Source: Pseudomonas sp. HOU2 | Lineage (GTDB): Bacteria; Pseudomonadota; Gammaproteobacteria; Pseudomonadales; Pseudomonadaceae | Reading direction: 5' to 3' | NCBI RefSeq assembly: GCF_040729435.1 | Contig: NZ_CP160398.1 | Location: forward strand, 2,046,001-2,110,000 | Length of the DNA: 64,000 nucleotides | Shown here: piece after piece, positions 50,466 to 60,917 of the stretch | How the letters are laid out: every line of letters starts with the position of its first letter | Position numbering within the stretch: the stretch's first letter is position 1 | Position numbers and translations under genes: made by a program | The notes under the pieces: model-generated | What the model was told of the DNA's origin: nothing | Database searches by the model: none | Seen by the model: the letters and a program-made list of their open reading frames with translations, nothing else

Positions 50466-50831
50466 ATGGATGCTTTGTTGTGCTTGTCAGTAATGGCCGG
50501 AACCTGGTTGTGGGTGGTCAAGCAACGGGGTGAGTGGAACTTGCTACTTGGCAACCTTGCTGGCGCAGGAAGTAGCGTGGTCACTGGCATTGTGTTCACG
50601 CTGATTTACAACGCAGTCATTGGTACATCGATGGCGACACCTAACCTGGATCGCAGTCTGGTGGTGTTCACCACAAGCGCGGGCGTTCTGGCGGGGGTGT
50701 GGTTGTGGATTGCCAATCGCCATCAACCCGAACATCCGATTGCACGTCAGTTACTGGGTGGGGTATGTGGCTTTGCTGCCGGCTTGGTGACCTTGCTGGT
50801 TCTTGCTGTGAATTATTTCCCCAACGTGTAA
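50466..50831 (+). CDS. Small membrane protein, paralogue 1 of 3
   Basis: A 121-residue protein with about four hydrophobic segments and no soluble domain. The N-terminus WLWVVKQRGEWNLLLGN matches the two genes downstream. Start at MDALLCLSV, with GGAATAAA upstream. Function unknown. Confidence 0.65.
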   Translation: MDALLCLSVMAGTWLWVVKQRGEWNLLLGNLAGAGSSVVTGIVFTLIYNAVIGTSMATPNLDRSLVVFTTSAGVLAGVWLWIANRHQPEHPIARQLLGGVCGFAAGLVTLLVLAVNYFPNV

Positions 50832-50921
50832 ACGAACACGTAATTGTTTTGCTATCTTGCCGCCCGCAACGGCGGATCTACTCAGTGAGCTGCCACGAGT
50901 TAAAGAAAGGAAATGGATGGG

Positions 50922-52100
50922 ATGGAAACATCGTTGATCGTGATGTTTTTGCTGGTCTGGGCAGGGATGTGGCTCTGGGTCGTCAAGAATCGTGGAACCT
51001 GGCCGGTATTCTTCGGCCACTTCGCCGGTGTGATTGCCGGGTTTATCGTGGCAGTCGTAATGTTCGTTATCGTCAACGGACTTCTGCCCGAAAAATCCAC
51101 GCCCGCGACATCCAGCGGCACTCAGCCGCAAATCGCCAACGAAAGCCAGCTCAGAACCTTTGTCCCACGCACTCCGGCCAGTCGCGCATCCGCTCCGACG
51201 TCGCCGTTGCTGCCAACCGACAGCCCGCGCTATCCACGGCTATCTACTCCGCTGCTTTCCGCCAGTCTCGATCCACAGTGGAGAAGCCAATACGCGCAAT
51301 GGCGAGCCAGCGCAGATATGGTCAACGGGGTCAACGGAAGCATGGCGGGGCTGATTTGTCGGTCAGCGGCAAAGTCCACGCTGCGCATTCCGGACTCTGC
51401 CTCCTTCGACGAGACTGAGGACGTTCGATTCGACACTTACAAATCCCAGACCTACCTCGTCACGAGCAGGATTAGTGGCGAAAACATGGAAGGCACGATG
51501 GTCAGTCTCGGCTATGACTGCGCCGTGCAGTTCGTGTCCGGCAACGGGATCAAGGATGACCAATGGCGCCTGCTGGAGTTGACCATGCAAGGAAAATCAG
51601 GCCCTGCGGGTTCTGCCAACACGTCGTCCGTGGAAGCATTGCCCGAGTATGTCGCCGATGCGCCTGCTGCTACGCCAGAACCGCTCAAGTCCGGCCTGGT
51701 GGAAAACTATCTCAATGAAATACCGACAACCCGTTCTGAACTGGCGACGGTTCAAGGGATGAGTGCGCAACAGACTCTGGCTCATGCGCAGTTGCGAAAA
51801 GGGCTCGTTGGCAGGCCGGATCCCAACAAAAGACTGATCGCGTTCCAGATGTGCGAGCCGTTTATACGCAGCGTTCTGCGTCAGCCGGAACTGGCCTTGT
51901 TCGCCGACGACAAGGCTCTCTCGACCCAGCGTTACAAAGATCAGATCTATACCAGCACAAGTCTGATGAAGATCCACGACGCTGCGCAAAATTATCTGAC
52001 CTATCGTTTCGAATGCACTCTGCAGGCGTTGCCAACCATGAACGAAGGTTTTGACGACTGGAAGTTGCTGGATTTGCGCTTCGAACTGACCGGTAGCTGA
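50922..52100 (+). CDS. Membrane-anchored protein with duplicated C-terminal domain, paralogue 2 of 3
   Basis: 392 residues. Two N-terminal hydrophobic segments (1-55, WLWVVKNRGTWPVFFGHFAG) resemble those of the neighbours. After a Pro/Ser/Thr linker come two related about 95-residue domains, with S-STLRIP...DVRFDTYKSQTYLVTS (about 150-235) and RSVLRQP...TQRYKDQIYTSTS (about 310-390), each ending in a WRLLEL or WKLLDLRF strand. The second resembles the single domain of paralogue 3. I prefer ATG at 50922 over 50913 because of spacing to AAAGG. Confidence 0.7.
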   Translation: METSLIVMFLLVWAGMWLWVVKNRGTWPVFFGHFAGVIAGFIVAVVMFVIVNGLLPEKSTPATSSGTQPQIANESQLRTFVPRTPASRASAPTSPLLPTDSPRYPRLSTPLLSASLDPQWRSQYAQWRASADMVNGVNGSMAGLICRSAAKSTLRIPDSASFDETEDVRFDTYKSQTYLVTSRISGENMEGTMVSLGYDCAVQFVSGNGIKDDQWRLLELTMQGKSGPAGSANTSSVEALPEYVADAPAATPEPLKSGLVENYLNEIPTTRSELATVQGMSAQQTLAHAQLRKGLVGRPDPNKRLIAFQMCEPFIRSVLRQPELALFADDKALSTQRYKDQIYTSTSLMKIHDAAQNYLTYRFECTLQALPTMNEGFDDWKLLDLRFELTGS

Positions 52101-52215
52101 TCGGCTAGATGAGCAAGAAGCGCAACGCTTCTATTCTGCTATCTTGCTGCCCATATTTCAGCGGGCTCGAAGCATGCTGGCTTGAACGTTCTTGCAGGTT
52201 TAAGGAAAGGATCGA

Positions 52216-52947
52216 ATGGCGTTTCTGAGTTTTCTGGCATTTATCGCCGCCTGGGGTTTGATGTGGCGCTGGGTGGTAAAAAACCGCGGCAGCTGGAATC
52301 TGTTTTACGGCAACATCGTTGGCGCGGCGGGCGGTTTTATCGTCGGTTTGGTGGTGCTGTCGATCCTCCTGTCGCTGTTCCCGTCGGCGCATAAAGCCGA
52401 AAAGGCGCCAGTCGAAGACGTGATCACACAGAGCGATGTCACCACCAGTCTGTTGCCGGAAGCCGAGTCGGATTCGACGTCCGCGGTGCTGGAAAACGCG
52501 CCGGGCTTTGCCGCGATCGAGCCGGACAACCAACCTTCTCCGCCGGATTCCGCACTGCTACCGAATTACGCCAGCCGGGCACCGAAATCGATATCGGAAA
52601 AAACCGTCCTCGATCAGAGCGACGCGCAGGGCCGTAAAGCGCTCACCGCGCTGCGCGACAAGCTTGGGCAAAATGCCGACAGCGATAAATCGATGCTCGC
52701 GTATGTCATGTGCGGCACGCTGGTCACCAGCACACTGCGCTTCCCGGCGTCGGAGCGCTTCGCCGACAGTTCTGCCATTGTCACCAAGCGCTTCAAGGAT
52801 CAGGTCTACACCCTCAGCAACAAGGTCACCGCACGCAACATGAACGGCGATGACGTCACTTATCGCTTCGACTGCTCGGTGCAGGAGCAACCCGCGTCCG
52901 CCGAATGGCGACTGCTGGCGCTGAAGCTACAGAAGGCTGACTCTTAA
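52216..52947 (+). CDS. Membrane-anchored protein, paralogue 3 of 3
   Basis: 243 residues, good AAGGAAAGG ribosome-binding site. N-terminal membrane part (1-55, WRWVVKNRGSWNLFYGN), a Pro/Glu-rich linker, then one C-terminal domain (about 150-240) with TSTLRFP, KRFKDQVYTLSNKV, YRFDCSVQEQ and WRLLALKLQK. Same architecture as its upstream neighbour but with one domain. Function unknown. Confidence 0.7.
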   Translation: MAFLSFLAFIAAWGLMWRWVVKNRGSWNLFYGNIVGAAGGFIVGLVVLSILLSLFPSAHKAEKAPVEDVITQSDVTTSLLPEAESDSTSAVLENAPGFAAIEPDNQPSPPDSALLPNYASRAPKSISEKTVLDQSDAQGRKALTALRDKLGQNADSDKSMLAYVMCGTLVTSTLRFPASERFADSSAIVTKRFKDQVYTLSNKVTARNMNGDDVTYRFDCSVQEQPASAEWRLLALKLQKADS

Positions 52948-53020
52948 GCCTCGTTTAAGGGTTCAAGGCGCCGGCTGCGCTATCATCGCCAGCCTGTGCG
53001 TCTTGAGCTTTGCCCCCTGA

Positions 53021-54940
53021 ATGTCCTCGATACCTGCTGACCTGAATCCGCAGCCTCCCGTCCTGGCCGGCCCACTGCTGCGCCGTCTGGAACCGACGCG
53101 CGTGGTGCTGTGGCTGGTCGGCACCCGCGAACTGTCGCTGAGCCTGCGCTTGCAGGGTGTAGGAGACATTCCTCTCGATGCCGGGAAATGCACGGTCATT
53201 CCTGTAGGCCGTCATGCGTTCGTCCATTTGATTGACGTTGCGCTCGACAGCGCCCTGCCCTGCGACACGCGTATCGACTATGACCTGCTGATCGACGGCC
53301 AGACGCCCATCGCCGAATGGGCGCCGCACCTGCTGTACGGCAATGCCCGCTGTCCGAACCTTGTCGTGCGCTCACGGATTGATCAGTTGCTGCACGGCTC
53401 CTGCCGCAAGCCCCATCATCCGGCGGCAGACGGTCTGCTCTGCGTCGATCAGTTGCTGGCGACAGAAACCGACCCGCAACAACGCCCGGCCCTGTTGATG
53501 ATGAGCGGCGACCAAATCTACGCCGACGACGTCGCCGGCCCGATGCTGCGGGCAATACACAGCTTGATCGCGCGCCTCGGCCTGTTCGACGAACACCTCG
53601 AAGGTGCCGTGGTCAGCGACAGCGCCAAACTCTACGAACACCCGGCCAGTTACTACCACCGCGCGGATCTGTTACCGGCGCTAGAGAGCAACGAGACCTT
53701 GCGCGAGCGATTTTTCGGCGGCGCGCGCAAGCCGATTTTCACCAGCAGCAGTGCTGACAATCATCTGGTGACGTTCGCCGAAGTGATGGCGATGTACTTG
53801 CTGGTGTGGTCGCCGGTTGCCTGGACGCTGATCAATCCTGCTGTTCCGTCACTGACGCCTGAACGCTTGAAGCGCTACACCCTGGAGCAAACCCGCATCG
53901 ATGGCTTCAAGGCCGGTTTGGGCAACGTCGCCCGAGCCTTGGCGCATCTGCCGAGCCTGATGATTTTCGATGATCACGACATCACCGATGACTGGAATCT
54001 TTCCGCGCAATGGGAGGAAACCGCCTACGGCCACCCGTTCTCCAAACGCATCATCGGCAACGCGCTGATCGCGTACATGTTGTGCCAGGGCTGGGGCAAC
54101 AATCCGGACGCGTTCAAGGATCTGCTGGAGAACACTCGACGCCTGAGCGCCAGCGGTGATGATCGTTATCTCGACAGCCCTGTGCAGGATGCGCTGATCG
54201 ACGACTTGCTGCGCTTTCAGCATTGGCATTTCGTGCTGCCGAGCAGCCCGGCGCTGGTGGTGCTCGATACCCGCACCCGGCGCTGGCGCAGCGAGATGGC
54301 GCTTAAGCAACCATCCGGGCTTCTCGATTGGGAAGCGCTGAGCGAACTGCAACAGGACCTGCTCGATCATCCGTCAGCGATCATCGTTTCCCCCGCGCCG
54401 ATCTTCGGCGTGAAGCTGATTGAAACCGTGCAGAAGGTTTTCAGCTGGTGCGGTTATCCGCTGCTGGTCGACGCGGAAAACTGGATGGCCCATCGCGGCG
54501 CCGCGCAGGTGATCCTGAACATTTTCCGACACACCCGCACACCCGGGAACTACGTGGTGCTGTCGGGTGATGTGCATTATTCCTTCGTCTACGAAGTACT
54601 TATCCGACACCGCAAGGCCGGGCCACGGATCTGGCAGATCACCAGCAGCGGGATCAAGAACGAGTTTCCGAAAACCCTGCTGGAATGGTTCGACCGCCTC
54701 AACCGCTGGCTCTATTCACCGCGCTCGCCGTTGAACTGGTTCACCAAACGCCGACGCATGCGCATCGTGCCCTATACCCCGGAGCATGCCGAAGCGGGTG
54801 AACGGCTATGGAATTCGGCGGGGATCGGCCAAGTGTTTTTCAATGCGCACGGACAGCCGAGCGAGATCATTCAGCACAATTCGAACGGGGCGGTGAAGAC
54901 GCGGATGCTGGCGCCGGAGTTGGGGGATTATCCGGACTAG
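53021..54940 (+). CDS. PhoD-like metallophosphatase family protein
   Basis: A 639-residue protein with PhoD-like metal-binding motifs: SGDQIYADD (about 164-172), FDDHDITDDW (about 316-325) and SGDVHYSF (about 514-521). PhoD enzymes are secreted alkaline phosphatases/phosphodiesterases, but here no signal peptide is visible, so it may be cytosolic. It follows the three-paralogue group by 70 bp and ends before a REP pair. Substrate unknown. Confidence 0.85.
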   Translation: MSSIPADLNPQPPVLAGPLLRRLEPTRVVLWLVGTRELSLSLRLQGVGDIPLDAGKCTVIPVGRHAFVHLIDVALDSALPCDTRIDYDLLIDGQTPIAEWAPHLLYGNARCPNLVVRSRIDQLLHGSCRKPHHPAADGLLCVDQLLATETDPQQRPALLMMSGDQIYADDVAGPMLRAIHSLIARLGLFDEHLEGAVVSDSAKLYEHPASYYHRADLLPALESNETLRERFFGGARKPIFTSSSADNHLVTFAEVMAMYLLVWSPVAWTLINPAVPSLTPERLKRYTLEQTRIDGFKAGLGNVARALAHLPSLMIFDDHDITDDWNLSAQWEETAYGHPFSKRIIGNALIAYMLCQGWGNNPDAFKDLLENTRRLSASGDDRYLDSPVQDALIDDLLRFQHWHFVLPSSPALVVLDTRTRRWRSEMALKQPSGLLDWEALSELQQDLLDHPSAIIVSPAPIFGVKLIETVQKVFSWCGYPLLVDAENWMAHRGAAQVILNIFRHTRTPGNYVVLSGDVHYSFVYEVLIRHRKAGPRIWQITSSGIKNEFPKTLLEWFDRLNRWLYSPRSPLNWFTKRRRMRIVPYTPEHAEAGERLWNSAGIGQVFFNAHGQPSEIIQHNSNGAVKTRMLAPELGDYPD

Positions 54941-54949
54941 AGGCTTCCC

Positions 54950-55041
54950 GTGTGGGAGCGAGCTTGCTCGCGAATGCGGTCGAGCATTCAACATTAATGT
55001 CGACTGTGACGACGCCTTCGCGAGCAAGCTCGCTCCCACAG
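54950..55041. repeat. Inverted REP pair (GTGGGAGCGAGCTTGCTCGC family)
   Basis: TGTGGGAGCGAGCTTGCTCG and its complement flank a 35-bp centre between two convergent genes. Confidence 0.85.
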
Positions 55042-55057
55042 GGTTATCTGATATCCA

Positions 55058-56230
55058 TTAATTCGCGGAAACAATCCGTCCAACTCCTCTGACGATCATC
55101 CCCACCTCCCGCTCATCAATCGTCAGCGGTGGCAGCAGCCGTATCGTCTTGCCGCGTGTAACGTTGATCAGCAGCCCATGATCCCGCGCAGCAATCAGCG
55201 TCAGATCGCGAATCGGCTGCTTCAATTCGATGCCGATCATCAAGCCCTGCCCGCGAATCGCCAACACATTGGGGTTGTCTGCGAGTTCGGCGCGCAGGCG
55301 GGTCAACAGGCGTTCACCCTGCACCCGGACATTTTCCAGCAAGCCTTGTTCTTCGATGATGTCCAGCACCGTGCAGCCGACCCGGCAGGCCAGCGGGTTG
55401 CCGCCGAAGGTGCTGCCATGGCTGCCGGGCGTGAACAGGTCCGCCGCCCTGCCCCGCGCCAGACAAGCGCCGATCGGCACGCCGTTGCCGAGGCCTTTGG
55501 CCAGGGTCATGACGTCCGGCACGATGCCTTCATGCTGGAACGCGAACCACTGGCCGGTGCGGCCGATGCCGGTCTGGATCTCGTCGAGCATCAACAGCCA
55601 GGCGTGCCGATTGCACAGTTCGCGCAGGGCTTTGAGGTAGCCGGGCGGCGCCAGTTGCACACCGCTTTCGCCCTGGATCGGCTCGACCAGAATCGCCACG
55701 ATGCGCGCGCCATGTTTTTGCTGCAGCTGATCCAGCGCCGTCAGATCACCGAAAGGCACTTTGACGAAATCCCCTGGCAGATCATTGAAGCCCAGCCGCA
55801 CCGCCGGCCCATCACTGGCCGACAAGGTGCCTAAGGTGCGGCCATGAAATGCGTTGGCCATGACCACCACCAGCGGCTGTTCGATACCTTTGCGCCAGCC
55901 GTACAAGCGCGCAAGTTTCAGTGCAGTTTCATTGGCCTCGGCGCCGGAGTTGTTGAAGAACGCCCGCTCCATTCCCGACAGCTGCGTGAGTTTCTGCGCC
56001 AGCTGTTGTTGCCAGTCGATGCTGTACAGGTTGGAGGTGTGCAGCAGCATTCCGGCCTGCTCACTGATGGCCGCGACGATCCGTGGATGCGAGTGCCCTA
56101 CGTTGGTCACCGCAACCCCGGCAACGGCATCCAGGTATTCACGACCGGCCTGATCCCACAGGCGCGTGCCCAGGCCTCTGGTGAAGCTCAGGGCCAACGG
56201 TTGGTAGGTGTTCATCAGGGCGGCGGTCAT
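55058..56230 (-). CDS. Class III aminotransferase (ArgD/acetylornithine-type)
   Basis: A 391-residue PLP enzyme starting [16 protein letters not shown]; the longer frame (to 56473) covers the divergent regulator. Motifs: [30 protein letters not shown] and PLP-Lys in [14 protein letters not shown] (about 239). The closest families are acetylornithine or succinylornithine aminotransferases. Divergent from a LysR gene, so it may be a catabolic paralogue under that control rather than the biosynthetic argD. Confidence 0.88.
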   Translation of the reverse strand: MTAALMNTYQPLALSFTRGLGTRLWDQAGREYLDAVAGVAVTNVGHSHPRIVAAISEQAGMLLHTSNLYSIDWQQQLAQKLTQLSGMERAFFNNSGAEANETALKLARLYGWRKGIEQPLVVVMANAFHGRTLGTLSASDGPAVRLGFNDLPGDFVKVPFGDLTALDQLQQKHGARIVAILVEPIQGESGVQLAPPGYLKALRELCNRHAWLLMLDEIQTGIGRTGQWFAFQHEGIVPDVMTLAKGLGNGVPIGACLARGRAADLFTPGSHGSTFGGNPLACRVGCTVLDIIEEQGLLENVRVQGERLLTRLRAELADNPNVLAIRGQGLMIGIELKQPIRDLTLIAARDHGLLINVTRGKTIRLLPPLTIDEREVGMIVRGVGRIVSAN

Positions 56231-56332
56231 GACTTCAAACTCCAGTGAAGGTCGGTGTGCTGGCAGTATGGTTAGCCACCGAAACTGGATAAACTCGGCA
56301 AAACTTCTTTCATTTAAAAGCCGAGCTTGATA

Positions 56333-57238
56333 ATGGACCTGTTGCAGGCGATGAGCGTCTACGTGAAAGTCGTGGAAGCCGGGAGCATGACGGCCGCTGC
56401 GTTGCAGTGCGAAATGTCCACGACCATGGTCGGAAATCACCTGCGCGCACTGGAGCAACGGCTCGGCGTGCAATTGTTGCAGCGCACCACCCGCCGGCAG
56501 CGGCTGACCGAATTTGGCAGTGTCTACTACCAGCGCTGTCTGGATGTTTTAGGCCTGGTGGCCGACTCCGAACGCCTCGCCGAACAGGCCCTCGACGAGC
56601 CGCGCGGCTTGCTGCGTATCACCGCGCCACTGACTTTTGGCGTCGAACGCCTGGCCCCGGCGCTCAGCGAGTTTTCCCTGCAATACCCGCAGGTGAAAAT
56701 GGATGTGGTGCTGACCAACCGCCGTCCGGATCTGCTGGAAAGCGGTCTCGACGTGGCATTCAGGCTCGGGCATTTCGAGCAGTCGAACCTGATCGCCCGA
56801 CCGCTGATCGACTACACCCTCACCGTGTGCGCCTCGCCGGCCTACGTCGCCCGGCGCGGCATGCCGATCACTCCGCAAGACCTGCAGCAACACGACTGCC
56901 TTTCGTTCGCCTACCCTGCCGGCGACGACTGGCAATCGGTGGAAAAACGCTGGCGCCTCAGCGGCCCGGATGGCGAAATTCTGGTGGATGTCAGCGGCCC
57001 GATGCTGATGAACACCTCCGCCGGCCTGCATCAGGCAGCGCGCACCGGGATGGGCATCGTCATGCTGCCGGATGCGCTGGTGGAACAGGACCTGCGCGAC
57101 GGAAAACTGGTGACGGTGATCCCCGATTACCAGCCACCGAGCCGCCCTTTGCATTTGCTCTACGCCCCGGACCGTTATCGTTTGCCGAAGCTACGCCGGT
57201 TTGTCGAATTTGCGATGAAAACCTGGGGCAGATCCTGA
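56333..57238 (+). CDS. LysR-family transcriptional regulator (CrgA-like)
   Basis: 301 residues from ATG. N-terminal helix-turn-helix ([19 protein letters not shown]) and a C-terminal substrate-binding domain of the CrgA/AaeR group ([22 protein letters not shown]-type [20 protein letters not shown]). Divergent from the aminotransferase with about 100 bp between starts, suggesting it controls that gene. Confidence 0.9.
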   Translation: MDLLQAMSVYVKVVEAGSMTAAALQCEMSTTMVGNHLRALEQRLGVQLLQRTTRRQRLTEFGSVYYQRCLDVLGLVADSERLAEQALDEPRGLLRITAPLTFGVERLAPALSEFSLQYPQVKMDVVLTNRRPDLLESGLDVAFRLGHFEQSNLIARPLIDYTLTVCASPAYVARRGMPITPQDLQQHDCLSFAYPAGDDWQSVEKRWRLSGPDGEILVDVSGPMLMNTSAGLHQAARTGMGIVMLPDALVEQDLRDGKLVTVIPDYQPPSRPLHLLYAPDRYRLPKLRRFVEFAMKTWGRS

Positions 57239-57293
57239 TTTGGACTGCGATTGACTATGCTCCGGTGATTGCCGACAAGGATGCTGCCACTCG

Positions 57294-57698
57294 ATGAAAA
57301 CCAACCACACCGTACGCGATCTTTTGCCTGCCGAAGTAGAGCCAGTTCGCCTGTTTCTTGGGCAACATGGCTGGGGACACCGAACAGGCTCCAGCGACTA
57401 TTTCGCTCAACTGCTCGAAAACTCGCAACGCACTGCGCTCGCGCTGAGCGGCGAGCAGATCATCGGTTTCGCTCGAGGCATCACCGATGGTTTGTCCAAC
57501 GGCTATCTGTCGATGGTCGTGGTCGATGACCAGCATCGGCGCGCCGGCGTCGGGCGCGCACTGGTCGAGCATGTCATGGGTGACAACCCCGAAATCACTT
57601 GGGTCCTGCGCGCCGGGCGTGAAGGGGCGGAGGCATTTTTTGCCAGTTTGGGGTTTGAAACATCGGTGATTGCCATGGAGCGCCCAAGGCTCAAGTAA
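57294..57698 (+). CDS. GNAT-family N-acetyltransferase
   Basis: 134 residues, compact GNAT fold with the acetyl-CoA-binding loop VVDDQHRRAGVGRALVEHVM (about 76-95). Substrate unknown. It is convergent with the msrA gene, whose stop lies 11 bp away. Confidence 0.85.
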   Translation: MKTNHTVRDLLPAEVEPVRLFLGQHGWGHRTGSSDYFAQLLENSQRTALALSGEQIIGFARGITDGLSNGYLSMVVVDDQHRRAGVGRALVEHVMGDNPEITWVLRAGREGAEAFFASLGFETSVIAMERPRLK

Positions 57699-57708
57699 CA
57701 CGTGAGAA

Positions 57709-58413
57709 TCAACTCCCGCTTTTCACCAACACCGGTTTCTCCTGATAACGCTGCGCGAACAACTGCTTCAACTGCGCCACCTTCGGCATGTCGTTGATCA
57801 CGATATACGGATAGCTTGGGTGTTCGGTCAGGAAATCCTGGTGATAGTCCTCCGCCGGGTAGAAACCGTTGTAGGTTTCCAGTTTCGTAACGATGGGTTT
57901 GTTGTAGGCATGCGCCGCGTCCAGCTGGGCGATGTAGGCCTGGGCCACCCGTTGTTGATCGGCGTTGGTCGGGAACAGTGCTGAACGATATTGCGTGCCG
58001 CTGTCCGGCCCTTGGCGGTTGAGTTCGGTCGGGTTGTGGGCCACCGAGAAGTAGATCTGCAGCAGGCCGCCGTAGCTGACTTGCGTCGGATCGAAGGTGA
58101 CTTGCACTGACTCGGCATGACCGGTATCGCCTTCGCTGACCCGCTCATATTGCGCCGTGTTCGCCGCGCCGCCGGCATAACCGGAGACAGCTTTCTGCAC
58201 ACCTTTGACGTGCTGGAAAACCCCTTGTACGCCCCAGAAACAACCACCGGCGAACACCGCGGTTTCACTGTGGGCCTGAGTGTTTTCGTCGAGAGTTGGT
58301 GGCGGGATGACCACTGCGTCTTCGGCACCGAAGGAGAACGCCGAGCACTGACCGATCACGCCGGCCATGGCGACGCCGAGCAATACACGGCGCCAGTTGT
58401 TTTGAGTTTTCAT
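57709..58413 (-). CDS. msrA: Exported peptide-methionine (S)-S-oxide reductase
   Basis: Reduces methionine-S-sulfoxide in proteins. 234 residues with an N-terminal signal peptide (about 1-30, VLLGVAMAGVIGQCSAF), so periplasmic. The active site GGCFWG has Cys58, with GYAGG and YHQDFL downstream. It is the last gene of an msrB-dipZ-msrA operon; DipZ can supply reducing power. Confidence 0.92.
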   Translation of the reverse strand: MKTQNNWRRVLLGVAMAGVIGQCSAFSFGAEDAVVIPPPTLDENTQAHSETAVFAGGCFWGVQGVFQHVKGVQKAVSGYAGGAANTAQYERVSEGDTGHAESVQVTFDPTQVSYGGLLQIYFSVAHNPTELNRQGPDSGTQYRSALFPTNADQQRVAQAYIAQLDAAHAYNKPIVTKLETYNGFYPAEDYHQDFLTEHPSYPYIVINDMPKVAQLKQLFAQRYQEKPVLVKSGS

Positions 58414-58428
58414 GCTATGCACTCCCGA

Positions 58429-60204
58429 TCAGCCGAAGGTAAAGGCGTAGGCCGATACGCCCGGGTCAAGAAATTCGATGGTGAAGGTCCGATCCTTCAC
58501 CTCGTCCGTTTGCCGCACCAATTGGTACAAGCGCTGCTCGGTCACGCGACCGCTGCCATCCGCGGCAACATCGACACCATGGGCGGCACCCGGCGCCTGA
58601 CCGTCAATCGACACTTTGAAGCGCACCGGTTTGCCATCCGTACCCGGGCCCAGCACCAGATGCAGATCGCGGGCATGGAAGCGATAAACGATGCGGCTCG
58701 ATGCTGCACTGGCGGTGGCGCGCTCGGCACCGACGGCCCATTGGCCGCCAAGGCTCCAGTCATTCAGGGTCAGTTTGGCCGGTGGGTTATAGGTCGCAAC
58801 CTTGTCAGGCACCAGGCTGGTTTCCGGTACGAAATGTTCCGCACGCTGGTAGCCGACATAGGTTTCCGGCGACAGCACCTGATTCATGTCCGGGGCCAGT
58901 TGCACGCCTTGGGCATCGGCGTTGATCAGGCCGTCAGCCACGGTTTTCGCCCCGGCTTCACGCAACAACTGCTGTATGACCCGTTCCGATTCGGCGTAGT
59001 CCCCTTCGCCAAAATGGTGGTAACGAATCCGCCCCTGCGCGTCGGCAAAATAATGCGCCGGCCAGTATTCGTTGTTGAAAGCACGCCAGATTTTGTAGTC
59101 GTTATCGATGGCGACCGGATAGTTGATACCCAGCTCCTTCATGGCTTTAGTGACATTGCCGGCATCGCGCTCGAATGCGAATTCCGGGGCGTGCACGCCA
59201 ATCACTACCAGGCCTTGATCGCGGTACTTTTCCGCCCAGGCTTTGACGTATGGCAAGGTGCGCAGGCAGTTGATGCAGGAGTAGGTCCAGAAATCCACCA
59301 GCACCACTTTGCCCTTGAGTGCTTGGGCGTCCAGCGCTGGCGAATTGAGCCATTGCACGGCGCCAGTGAGCGGCGGCAACTGGCCTTCGACCGGCAGTGT
59401 TCCCGGCGCCTTGTCGGCAACTTTCATCGCCCCGCTGGCAGCAGGAATCTGCGCCATCATCGTGCCGTTGCCCGCGGGAGATTTGCCGGAGAGTTGGCCC
59501 ACCAGTGCCTGTTCAATCCCGCCCGTGGATGCCGTCGACAACCGCGCCAGCAACCCGGTATCGAGGCCCAGGGCAATCGCTGCGACACCGGCGAGCATCG
59601 CTGCCCCCAGGCCGCGGCGGATCCACTCACCGGTGCCGATCGAGCGCTTCATCAGCGCAAAGACCTTACCGCCCAGCAGCAGTGCCGCCGCCAGTGAAGT
59701 CGCGGCGCCCGCCGCGTAGGCGAGCAACAACAGCGTGGTGGCGATGCTTGCCCCTTGCAGCGCGGCACCGGTCAGAATCAAACCGAGGATGGGCCCGGCG
59801 CACGGCGCCCACAGCAGCCCCGTGGCGACGCCGATCAGAAACGAGGCGCCGGGACGCGGACGATTGTCCTGGCCCGCAGCTTCGGACAGCCGACTGCCGG
59901 CCGACACCAGCGGCCGCGTCAGGCGCTCGGCGAGGCGCGGCAGCAGCAGCGTCAACCCGAACAGTGCAACGAACAGCAACGCGAGCCAGCGACCGTACTG
60001 ATTGACTTGCACCACCCAACCGCCGCCCACCGCCGCCAGTGTGGCGACGAGGGCGAAAGTCAGCGCCATCCCGGCCAAGAGCGGCAAGCCACTCTTGATA
60101 AACGGCTGCCCGGTGCGAGCGAAGACAAAAGGCAGAACAGGCAGGATGCACGGACTGACGATCGTCAGCACACCGCCCAGATAAGCGAGAACCAAGAGCC
60201 ACAT
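58429..60204 (-). CDS. dipZ: DipZ-type thiol:disulfide carrier (CcdA + thioredoxin + C-terminal domain)
   Basis: A 591-residue fusion. The N-terminal part (about 1-235) is a CcdA-like six-helix membrane domain with SPCILPVLP and APCAGPILG. A thioredoxin/TlpA-like domain follows (about 285-430) with the active site WTYSCINC near 305. The C-terminal part (about 440-591) is a beta-rich domain as in DipZ. It moves electrons from the cytosol to periplasmic targets, here probably MsrA and MsrB on either side. Confidence 0.9.
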   Translation of the reverse strand: MWLLVLAYLGGVLTIVSPCILPVLPFVFARTGQPFIKSGLPLLAGMALTFALVATLAAVGGGWVVQVNQYGRWLALLFVALFGLTLLLPRLAERLTRPLVSAGSRLSEAAGQDNRPRPGASFLIGVATGLLWAPCAGPILGLILTGAALQGASIATTLLLLAYAAGAATSLAAALLLGGKVFALMKRSIGTGEWIRRGLGAAMLAGVAAIALGLDTGLLARLSTASTGGIEQALVGQLSGKSPAGNGTMMAQIPAASGAMKVADKAPGTLPVEGQLPPLTGAVQWLNSPALDAQALKGKVVLVDFWTYSCINCLRTLPYVKAWAEKYRDQGLVVIGVHAPEFAFERDAGNVTKAMKELGINYPVAIDNDYKIWRAFNNEYWPAHYFADAQGRIRYHHFGEGDYAESERVIQQLLREAGAKTVADGLINADAQGVQLAPDMNQVLSPETYVGYQRAEHFVPETSLVPDKVATYNPPAKLTLNDWSLGGQWAVGAERATASAASSRIVYRFHARDLHLVLGPGTDGKPVRFKVSIDGQAPGAAHGVDVAADGSGRVTEQRLYQLVRQTDEVKDRTFTIEFLDPGVSAYAFTFG

Positions 60205-60247
60205 GGTGTCGTCCTGTAGAAAGTGAAAATCGAATTCGGGCCATGGC

Positions 60248-60766
60248 TCATGCCGCCACGGGTTTGAACGTCATCGCCAGACCATTCATGCAATAACGCA
60301 GGCCGGTGGGTTTCGGGCCGTCGTCGAATACATGCCCCAGATGCCCGCCGCACCTCCGGCAATGGACTTCATTGCGCGACATGCCGAACGATCGGTCCTG
60401 ACGCGTAGCCACCGCGTGTTCCAGCGGCGCCCAGAAACTCGGCCAGCCCGTGCGGCTGTCGAACTTGGTCGCCGATGAAAACAGCGCCAGATCACAACCC
60501 GCGCAGGCGAATGTGCCGTTGCGATGTTCGTTGTTGAGCGGGCTGGTATAGGCCCGTTCGGTGCCTTCATCGCGCAGGATGGCGTACTGCTCGTCCGAGA
60601 GCAGCGAGTGCCATTCACTGTCGCTGTGGCTCACCTCGAAAATCTCATCGGCATGGGCCTGATCGATCAGCGCGGTGCCCGGGGACAATTTTGGCAATAC
60701 ACCCGCCACCAAGGCTGCAACCCCCAGCCCGCCGCTCGCTACGAGAATCTGTCGCCGTGAAAACAT
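60248..60766 (-). CDS. msrB: Exported peptide-methionine (R)-S-oxide reductase
   Basis: 172 residues with a twin-arginine-like signal (RR at 4-5, RRQILVASGG, hydrophobic to about 25). The MsrB domain has zinc Cys88/Cys91 and Cys136/Cys139 (CAGC, CRRC) and the catalytic Cys159 in RYCMNG (RYCIN in most). Together with MsrA and DipZ it would repair both methionine sulfoxide isomers in the envelope. Confidence 0.9.
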   Translation of the reverse strand: MFSRRQILVASGGLGVAALVAGVLPKLSPGTALIDQAHADEIFEVSHSDSEWHSLLSDEQYAILRDEGTERAYTSPLNNEHRNGTFACAGCDLALFSSATKFDSRTGWPSFWAPLEHAVATRQDRSFGMSRNEVHCRRCGGHLGHVFDDGPKPTGLRYCMNGLAMTFKPVAA

Positions 60767-60917
60767 GGCCGTCTCCTAAAATTCCAGGTGCCTGTCATGG
60801 AACACAGCCTAGGCTTGGGTTGATCGCCAAATCCTCACGGGAAGTTAACGAATTCGTGATAACTCGCCCCGAGGAAAACCCGCACAATGCGCTCACTGCG
60901 CCGAAGGATTGAGCTTG

